A DNA stretch of 60,746 bases, from NCBI GenBank assembly GCA_024742875.1, contig JANSXP010000044.1:1-60746 (forward strand). The letters are read 5' to 3'. Source of the DNA: Planctomycetaceae bacterium. GTDB lineage: Bacteria; Planctomycetota; Planctomycetia; Planctomycetales; Planctomycetaceae. A model generated the notes under the pieces. That model searched no databases. It worked only from the letters and a program-made list of their open reading frames with translations, and was not told the DNA's origin. A program made the translations under genes and the position numbers. This document shows, piece after piece, positions 54,607-60,746 of this stretch. Each line of letters opens with the position of its first letter. Position 1 is the first letter of the stretch.

Positions 54607-56166
54607 TCACACCCCCACGTTCAGCCGCCGCAGGATATTGAGCACCTTCTGCGCCAGCGGCGTCAGTCGTGTGCGGTTGATTTGATCGCCCAGTTTGCGG
54701 ATGGCTTCCGCCTGCGTCGGGTACGGATGAATGGTGGACGCGATTTTCCCCAGGCCCACCTTGTTGGTCATGGCCAGCGTCACCTCAGAGATCAGGTCGC
54801 CCGCGTTCTCAGCCACGATGGTCGCCCCGACAATCTGATCCGTGCCTTTCCTGGTGTGAATCTTCACGAAGCCTTCGTCCTGCCCCTCCAGAACAGCGCG
54901 GTCCACATCTTCCAGTGGCTGCATGTAGGTATCGATTTCCAGGCCCTGCCTTTGTGCATCAGCCTCATACACCCCCACATGGGCAATCTCGGGGGAGGTG
55001 TAAGTGGCCCAGGGAATAATCAGATCGCTCGCTTTGCGACGGCCGAATGGTCCCAGGGCAAACAGTGCATTCTGAATGACGATGCGTGCCTGAAAATCGG
55101 CGGCATGTGTGAATTTGTACTGCGAACAGATGTCGCCAGCGGCAAAGATCTTCGGATTGCTGGTGGCCAGAAAGTCGTTCACCTGGACTCCCGTCTTATC
55201 GTAGGCAACGCCCACGCCTTCCAGATTCAATCCATCGGTGTTGGGAGCGCGTCCCACGGCCACCAGCAGTTCGTCAACAACAGTTTCCACCTCGCTGCCG
55301 TTCTGAGTGACCGTGACCTTGATGCTGCCATCCGGCAGAGAACTGACTTTCATCTGCTGACTGTCCAGCATCAGGTGAATGCCGTCGCGTTCAAATTCCC
55401 GCTGCACGACGGCCGCGGCATCCGGGTCTTCGCGGGTGAGGATGTGATCGCCGCGTTCGAACAGAAACACGTCACTGCCAAAGCGGGCAAACGACTGCGC
55501 CATCTCACTGCCGATGGGACCACTGCCAATCACGCCAAACCGCTGCGGCAGTTCTGTGAGTGAAAACAGATTTTCGTTTGTCAGATACCGGACACTGTCC
55601 AGGCCCTCGATGGGTGGCGCTGAAGCGCGGGCACCCGTGGCGATCACGGCTTTGCGGCAGGTCAGTTGAGAAACGTCGCCCGATGACGTGGTGACCGACA
55701 CCGTCGTATCGTCTTCAAAACGCCCCCTGCCCAGGTAGACGTCGATCCCCATGTCGGCAAACCGCTGCACGGAATCGTTAGGACTGATGCGAGCCCGCAG
55801 ACGGCGCATGCGTTCCATGGTGGCGGCAAAGTCCACAGCCGTGGCTCCGTCCGCCACATTGACGCCGAATTCACCCGCGTCACGCACCGTCGCCGCCACC
55901 CGAGCAGCACGGATCACGCCTTTTGACGGGACGCAGCCCACGTTCAGGCAGTCGCCCCCCAACAGTTCACGTTCAATCAGCGCCACACGAGCTCCCAGGC
56001 CGGCTGCACCAGCGGCCGTCACAAGGCCGGCGGTCCCCGCGCCAATCACCACGAGGTGATAGGGCTGCGACGGCGTGGGATTGCTCCAGTCTGGCGGGTG
56101 GACGTTGGCTTCGAGCGATTGGTTGTGTTCGTCGAAGGGGGTCAGCTGTACGAGATCGTGGGTCAT
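54607..56166 (-). CDS. FAD-dependent pyridine nucleotide-disulfide oxidoreductase (mercuric reductase-like)
   Basis: A 519-residue flavoenzyme. ATG 56166 has a GGAG site. FAD motif VVIGAGTAGLVTAAGAAGLGA, redox pair GGDCLNVGCVPSK (Cys73, Cys78), NAD motif GVIGSGPIGSEMAQ, second FAD motif KIFAAGDIC and the C-terminal interface HPYPTQAEA are all present. It lacks the MerA heavy-metal N-domain and the C-terminal Cys pair, so it is a mercuric-reductase-like or lipoamide-dehydrogenase-like enzyme with unknown substrate. It follows a TVP38-type membrane gene by 67 bases. This pairing recurs in other bacteria, which hints at a membrane redox role. Confidence 0.88.
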   Translation of the reverse strand: MTHDLVQLTPFDEHNQSLEANVHPPDWSNPTPSQPYHLVVIGAGTAGLVTAAGAAGLGARVALIERELLGGDCLNVGCVPSKGVIRAARVAATVRDAGEFGVNVADGATAVDFAATMERMRRLRARISPNDSVQRFADMGIDVYLGRGRFEDDTTVSVTTSSGDVSQLTCRKAVIATGARASAPPIEGLDSVRYLTNENLFSLTELPQRFGVIGSGPIGSEMAQSFARFGSDVFLFERGDHILTREDPDAAAVVQREFERDGIHLMLDSQQMKVSSLPDGSIKVTVTQNGSEVETVVDELLVAVGRAPNTDGLNLEGVGVAYDKTGVQVNDFLATSNPKIFAAGDICSQYKFTHAADFQARIVIQNALFALGPFGRRKASDLIIPWATYTSPEIAHVGVYEADAQRQGLEIDTYMQPLEDVDRAVLEGQDEGFVKIHTRKGTDQIVGATIVAENAGDLISEVTLAMTNKVGLGKIASTIHPYPTQAEAIRKLGDQINRTRLTPLAQKVLNILRRLNVGV

Positions 56167-56233
56167 GAGAAGCTCCAGGTGTGGATCCGGTTGAAGATGT
56201 GCGTCGCAAGCCTTGATCGCTGTGCGTGCATAA

Positions 56234-57037
56234 TTAGCTGACGTCGGCCTGACTTGCTGCAGCAGTTGCAGCCGCATCATCAGCGGTCGCGAGGTCAGTG
56301 GTTGCGGGGCGGAATTTTCGCAACAGGAATCGCACGACCAGTGGGAACGTCCCCAGCAGAGCAAAGGCCACCGTGATGCGAAATAACTGATCGGCCGAGA
56401 GCACAGCAAAGATCCCCTTGTCCGCCAGGGTTTGCAGGTCCGGCACACTCGAGCCCGCGTAGACGTAGACGGCCGTGCCGGGCAGCATCCCCAGCTGACT
56501 GACCCACCAGAATGTCCGGGCAGAGACAGGCGTCAGTCCCATGACGGCGTTGATCACAAAAAACGGGACGGCTGGAATCAGCCGCAGGGTGAACAGAAAG
56601 AAGGGCCCGTCGCGGCGCAGAGACTCGTCAAAGTCGGCGAGTTTCTCACCGAACTTCGACCGGATCGCATCGCTGAAGAAAAATCGACTCAACAGAAAAG
56701 CGACCGTCGCCCCGGCCGTGGAGGCAAAACTTACCAGCAGCAGAGCTCTCGCGAATCCGAAATACCACGAGTACACCAGGGTCAGAACTGCAGCGCCGGG
56801 CAACGACAGCCCCGCAACCAGCACGTAGATGGCAAACGCGGCCCCATAAACCAGAACTGGCTGGCTGGCCTGCAGGCGTCGCAACTCAGACTCTTTGCCG
56901 GCCAGATACTCCAGCGTCAACAGATGCCCGAAGTTGGCGTATAGCACTCCAGCCACGGCAGCAATCGCGACAATGGCAATCAACCGGACTGGAAACTTCC
57001 CAGTTGGCGTTTGTTGATTTTCCGCAGGCTGCGTCAT
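56234..57037 (-). CDS. TVP38/TMEM64-family (VTT domain) membrane protein
   Basis: A 267-residue protein beginning at ATG 57037 with an AGGA site. One N-terminal helix (about 17-36) precedes the VTT/SNARE-associated domain (about 65-235). Its motifs are LSLPGAAVLTLVYSWYFG, an FASTAGATVAFLLSR segment and LRLIPAVPFFVINAVMGL, near re-entrant loops. It ends in an Ala-rich acidic tail. DedA/TVP38 proteins are linked to lipid scrambling and membrane-potential homeostasis. It is probably co-transcribed with the FAD oxidoreductase. Confidence 0.88.
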   Translation of the reverse strand: MTQPAENQQTPTGKFPVRLIAIVAIAAVAGVLYANFGHLLTLEYLAGKESELRRLQASQPVLVYGAAFAIYVLVAGLSLPGAAVLTLVYSWYFGFARALLLVSFASTAGATVAFLLSRFFFSDAIRSKFGEKLADFDESLRRDGPFFLFTLRLIPAVPFFVINAVMGLTPVSARTFWWVSQLGMLPGTAVYVYAGSSVPDLQTLADKGIFAVLSADQLFRITVAFALLGTFPLVVRFLLRKFRPATTDLATADDAAATAAASQADVS

Positions 57038-57339
57038 GATGGAGATCCTGAAAAATGTCGCCAAGGTCATCCACGTGTGGTGGCGAATGCTGTGACTGTC
57101 GCGCAGCAAAACCTAACACGCAATATCGTGCGGCATCGCACGTTCTGTTGTCAGTAGACGCGCACCGCTCGTGATCCTTACCACAATTTCCCCAAACAGA
57201 GCCACGCTGCCTGTCATCCGGCTCACTCAGAATGGATGGCCCCGCCCCGCGGCGGCCCCGACTCGGGAGTCGGCCCGGACTCGGGAGTCGGCAATCAACA
57301 GCATGCGTTTTCGGACCAGCCGCTTCCCGTCCGCCGCTT
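57038..57339. other. 302-bp spacer between the TVP38 and symporter genes
   Basis: Non-coding. It holds the 5' region of the TVP38 gene and two identical 15-bp repeats (57260-57274 and 57278-57292, period 18), each self-complementary and able to form a small hairpin. These lie 48-80 bases beyond the symporter stop and may mark its transcript end. Confidence 0.55.
57260..57292. repeat. Pair of 15-bp direct repeats, each a small hairpin
   Basis: GACTCGGGAGTCGGC occurs at 57260-57274 and 57278-57292. Each copy contains a GACT/AGTC dyad around CGGG. Confidence 0.8.
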
Positions 57340-59220
57340 CTAGTCAGCGTTTTTCGAACGTCGGGTGTAGAAGAACTTCTCGACGATCGCCTGATCGGGG
57401 GGGGGGGGCGTCAGCAGGGAGATCACGATTCCTGCCAGAAAGGCGCTCGCGAGTCCGATCACCACAGGGTCCAGCGAAAACGGTCGCAGCGGTTTTTGGA
57501 ATCCGTCACCCTGCAGCCAGCCGCCAATGTACAGCGACAGGTGGGATAAAAACCCAATGAGCATACTACCGAATGCTCCCCGCGCTGTGGTTCGCTTCCA
57601 GTACAAAGCCAGCGTCATCGGAGCCAGAAAACAGGCGGCCAGCCCACTGCCGACGTAGACAATCAGATACTGCAGATACTGCGGTGGGTTGATGGCCCCC
57701 ACCACCACACCAGCGCCCACCACAACAGTGCAGATGTAGCTCAGTTTTTTCAGTTGAGCCTCCGATGCATTGGGATTGATATTGCGCTGATAGACGTCCC
57801 GCACGACCGACGAGGAGATCATCAACAGAAAACTGTCCACCGTGGACATCACGGCCGCAAATGGGGCCGCCACCAGCACGCCCGCCAGCGCGCCCACGCC
57901 GGCATTGGCCGTCAGCGTGATTGCCATCTGCGGCATGACCCGATCCGCTTCCACTTCCATGCCGGGCAGCAACAGCCGGGCACAGCAGAAAATAATCACC
58001 AGCGGAAAATAGATGAGCGAGTAGTAGATCGCCACGGTGGCGATGGAGTACCGCAGTGTCTTCGAATCTTTGAAGGCCATTAGACGGACCATGCTGCCCG
58101 GCTGACCGGTCCCCGCGATGGCCCAGAAGAAGAACATCGAAAACGCGAGGCTCATGGGAAGAAATCCGTCAGCATCGGTGGCCGATGGTCCCGGGGCCGA
58201 CACATAGGTGCCGGGGCGTTCGTTGCCTGGAAATGCGGCTGGCAGCGTCTCGACGACCTGCTCGATGGAAAACTCAGCACTAAAGACGATGTCCGTGCTG
58301 GCAGCGATCCGCTCAAGGTCACCCGTGTCCACAATTTCGATGGCCGTGACTTTGCGTTCAGGTTTCGTCATATCCAGCGCAGCGGACGTGCGGAACACCC
58401 GATCTTCCAGCCTCAGCCACGTGCCCGATCGGCACGTCTGATCAGCCGGGCCGATGAGAATCAGCTCGGCCTGTCGTGGCGGCACCATGGCGGCCAGATC
58501 CTGTGTGGCCTGCTGCATACCGCCCACCTGGTACAGCGCCAGGGGCAGCATGATGACCACGCCGGTCACCATCACCACTCCCTGCATCACGTCTGTCCAG
58601 ACGACAGCATGAAAGCCGCCCCACGTTGTGTAAAGAATGACGGCCACACCAAAACAAAACAGACAAATCAGATAGCCCGGATCGGCACCGCCCAGCCACG
58701 GCACTCCGCTGACGGAGTCGGCCACCACGGCCGTCAGCCACACAAAGCTCTCGTTAGACTTCAGCAGCGTCTTCAGAATGACACTGCCCGCTTTGAACTG
58801 CCCCACCAGATTCACACACGTGAAAAAGATCAGCAGCGCCGTCGCCAGCAGCCCGAACGAGCGACTCTCAAAGCGATCGCGGAGAATGTCGGGCACCGTA
58901 ATCGCGCCGGTTTTGCGAGCCACCTGGTTGATGCGTTTGCCCAGCAGCCCCATTGTGCAGATCGGAAACACCATGTAGCTGGCGATCCACAACGCGAGCG
59001 TCCAGCCGTGCGTGTAAATAAGCGCCGGATAACCGGTGAAAGTGCCGCCACTGGCGCTTGTCGCCGCGAAGGTCAGCGCCAGCGCCCAGAAACCAAGTCC
59101 GCGACTGCCAAGAAAGTACTCGTTCAGAAAACTGCGGGACTTCAGCAGACGGCTGGACAGAGCGGCCAGTCCAAACACAGCGATGGTATAGATGCAAAAC
59201 GTCGCGAGGGCGCTGTTCAC
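57340..59220 (-). CDS. Sodium/solute symporter (SSS family) with hydrophilic insertion
   Basis: A 626-residue transporter, GTG start, with the SSS fold (N-terminal SRGLGFWALALTFAATSASGGTF, quoted in part; TTWGGFHAVVWTDVMQ; later AGVLVAAPFAAVMSTVDSFLLM carrying the Na2-site region). It has about 13 membrane segments. A roughly 100-residue hydrophilic stretch (about 250-350) between helices is unusual for the family. The pairing with a YhdT-like protein recalls PanF (pantothenate), but the substrate is not established. A C12 run encoding PPPP lies 17-20 residues before the end. Its start overlaps the upstream gene stop (GTGA). Confidence 0.88.
   Translation of the reverse strand: MNSALATFCIYTIAVFGLAALSSRLLKSRSFLNEYFLGSRGLGFWALALTFAATSASGGTFTGYPALIYTHGWTLALWIASYMVFPICTMGLLGKRINQVARKTGAITVPDILRDRFESRSFGLLATALLIFFTCVNLVGQFKAGSVILKTLLKSNESFVWLTAVVADSVSGVPWLGGADPGYLICLFCFGVAVILYTTWGGFHAVVWTDVMQGVVMVTGVVIMLPLALYQVGGMQQATQDLAAMVPPRQAELILIGPADQTCRSGTWLRLEDRVFRTSAALDMTKPERKVTAIEIVDTGDLERIAASTDIVFSAEFSIEQVVETLPAAFPGNERPGTYVSAPGPSATDADGFLPMSLAFSMFFFWAIAGTGQPGSMVRLMAFKDSKTLRYSIATVAIYYSLIYFPLVIIFCCARLLLPGMEVEADRVMPQMAITLTANAGVGALAGVLVAAPFAAVMSTVDSFLLMISSSVVRDVYQRNINPNASEAQLKKLSYICTVVVGAGVVVGAINPPQYLQYLIVYVGSGLAACFLAPMTLALYWKRTTARGAFGSMLIGFLSHLSLYIGGWLQGDGFQKPLRPFSLDPVVIGLASAFLAGIVISLLTPPPPDQAIVEKFFYTRRSKNAD
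57397..57408. repeat. G12/C12 homopolymer inside the symporter gene
   Basis: Twelve G on the plus strand (C12 on the coding strand) encode four prolines near the C-terminus. A length change of one base would alter the last roughly 20 residues and the stop position. Confidence 0.9.
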
Positions 59221-59576
59221 AGCTCACCTCCGACATCCGCTGAAGAGGACACTCCGCTGGCCTGCTCGGACATGTCGTCCGGTTCCAGTGCGGCGTCCTG
59301 CATAAAGCCGAAACAGAACACGAGCGTTACGACGTTGGCCAGCGACCATGGCAGCACAATGCCCCACACCACCCAGGACGGCATTCCCAAAACAGTCGGG
59401 AACGCGGTCGGATCCACGTCGGTCGGGTAGCCGTAACGTGTGCAGTACGTAAACGTCCAGACAAAACAGGCCAGCCACGTCAATAGAATGACGCCCGATT
59501 CTCGCAGGCTCTGCACAAACACGGGATCCGGGATCAATTCGCCGGATTCCTCGACCGCTTTACTGGTGTGGCCCAC
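59217..59576 (-). CDS. YhdT/DUF997-like small membrane subunit of the symporter
   Basis: A 119-residue protein, GTG start, with two membrane segments (about 28-50 and 68-95) and the family-like phrase WTFTYCTRYGYPTD. YhdT proteins accompany PanF-type SSS symporters, and this gene overlaps the symporter start by four bases. The start codon lies only about 20-60 bases from the point where the sequence becomes a headless foreign-looking gene, so its true promoter may be missing from this assembly. Confidence 0.75.
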   Translation of the reverse strand: MGHTSKAVEESGELIPDPVFVQSLRESGVILLTWLACFVWTFTYCTRYGYPTDVDPTAFPTVLGMPSWVVWGIVLPWSLANVVTLVFCFGFMQDAALEPDDMSEQASGVSSSADVGGEL

Positions 59577-59593
59577 AAAACACAGCGACCCGT

Positions 59594-60746
59594 GACGCGG
59601 GCAACGTGGCTCAGGCTGGCCTGGAGCGAATCACTACATACGTGGGGGCTGAAGCATCCTCACTATTCCTAATTGATGACAACGGCACAGAACTGGTGTG
59701 TACGGCGTGTTTCGGCCCGGTTGATATCACCGGACTGCGCATCCCTGCTGATTCAGGCATTGTTGGTCGCGCCTACCATGAGCAGGTTGGCCAGATGGTG
59801 CGCGACGTGTCCGAAGACAAAGACTTCGGGGCCATGGTCGACGAGCAGACGGGGTTCACCACCAAATCCATACTTTGCGCGCCGCTGTCGTTGGGTGATG
59901 AGTGTTTGGGTTGCATTGAGATCATCAACAAGAATACCGGAGATGGTCTCTTTGACGCGGACGACCTGACGCTGTTGGAAACCATGGCCGGTGCGGCTGC
60001 GCTGGCGATTCACAATTTCCGCCTCACCCAGCAAGTTGTGACCCAAGAGCGTGAGCGCCACGAAGTTGAACTGGCCGCGCAAATTCAACGCCAACTTCTA
60101 CCGCCGTCAGAGGGCCCGGACTTCCCTGTCCACGGAATCAATATGGCCGCCCGCAGTGTATCGGGTGATTTCTACGACATCCTGCCTCTGTCTGATGGTC
60201 GCATCTGGTTCAACGTGGGTGATGTTTCCGGCAAGGGCATGAACGCAGCCTTGCTGATGGCCAAAACCTCTAGTCTGTTTAGGTGTCTCGCCAAGGGAAC
60301 GGATAACCCAGGCCGCCTGTTTGATGCCATCAACAGCGAGCTATGTGAGACTGGCACCAATGGGCTGTTCGTGACCATGGCCGGAGGGTTGTTTGATCCA
60401 TCAACCGGTAAATTGATCATGGCCAATGCGGGGCATGAACCTCCATTATTGCTGGATGGCTTCGGCGAAAAATTTACGTTTTTTGAAGCAGAGGCTCCGC
60501 CGCTGGGCATCATGCCGGGCATTGCGGGCCCGGATGGATACCCATCCCAAGAGATCGATCTCAATGGCGGGACGCTCTACATCTTTACCGATGGCCTGAC
60601 TGAAGCCACGACCTTTGGCGGTGGTATGTTGGGAATCGATGGTGCGCGGGCTCTGATTCGGGAGCATGCAGAAGAAAGTGCTGACCGGCAGCTGAACTCC
60701 ATCACCGGCGCGGTTCGGCTTCCCGGCCAATCCCTGCGTGATGATC
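59594..60746 (+). CDS. GAF-domain SpoIIE/PP2C-type phosphatase, truncated at both ends
   Basis: An open frame of about 384 codons to the window end with no start codon in a plausible place. It begins inside a GAF domain (ERITTYVGAEASSLFLIDD), continues through a helical linker ending QIQRQLLPP, and enters a PPM/SpoIIE phosphatase domain: SVSGDFYDIL, FNVGDVSGKGMNAALLMAK, ANAGHEPPLLLDG and IFTDGLTEA. These proteins dephosphorylate anti-sigma-factor antagonists. The frame runs back in frame to a stop at 59489, through sequence that belongs to the YhdT-like gene on the other strand. Codon use (TTA, TTG, GGT and CCA are frequent) differs from the rest of the window. Confidence 0.8.

Overview
The window looks like chromosomal DNA of a planctomycete (Planctomycetota, probably Planctomycetales). 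The evidence is a GC-rich sequence with many TTG/GTG starts, PQQ-like and NHL-like propeller proteins, a giant Ser/Thr kinase coupled to an ECF sigma factor, a Tat-signal Gfo/Idh oxidoreductase, a PEP-CTERM protein, a bacterial SUI1 factor, a lysine/alanine-rich histone-H1-like protein and a MJ0042-type zinc-ribbon membrane protein. I found no rRNA, tRNA, CRISPR array, prophage or insertion sequence.

Layout. 1-8872: a TlpA-type lipoprotein, then a possible lipid or natural-product group: a lone beta-ketoacyl synthase facing two coupled membrane proteins, a GNAT-like protein, a GH3-family acyl-adenylating enzyme and a DUF2156 (MprF C-terminal-like) transferase. 8873-27453: mostly housekeeping genes (TrkA, HemB, a PhoR-like kinase, IspD, truncated globin, TlpA-like protein, TsaD, Zwf, ABC ATPase, Ddl, LysS, H1-like protein, Gfo/Idh, ECF sigma). 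27450-37553: the giant kinase upstream of its sigma factor, a VWA membrane protein, SUI1 and a hybrid histidine kinase. 37698-43157: a secreted cluster of two paralogous Cys-motif propeller proteins, a PhnD-like binding protein and a PQQ-like propeller. 43421-48421: secreted hydrolase, redoxin, second PQQ-like propeller, VOC protein and TauE/SafE exporter. 49459-54038: an antiquitin-type aldehyde dehydrogenase next to a kinase/M23/phospho-lyase fusion. 54170-59576: PLA2-like protein, FAD disulfide reductase plus TVP38 protein, and an SSS symporter with a YhdT-like partner.

Main points. (1) The PhnD-like gene ends in a dnaX-type slippery heptamer, A AAA AAG within an A9 run, followed at once by its stop. 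A -1 shift there fuses it in frame to the PQQ-like propeller, which has no signal peptide or convincing start of its own. (2) The two propeller paralogues upstream share unusual CCGQC / CCNPMNVxCC / GGCKH motifs and a coiled-coil insertion, and they form the same secreted cluster. (3) The aldehyde dehydrogenase and the three-domain fusion would together make a complete hydroxylysine to 2-aminoadipate route. (4) From about 59580 to the end the sequence changes to an N-terminally headless GAF-SpoIIE phosphatase with different codon use; this looks like an assembly chimera or a recent rearrangement.
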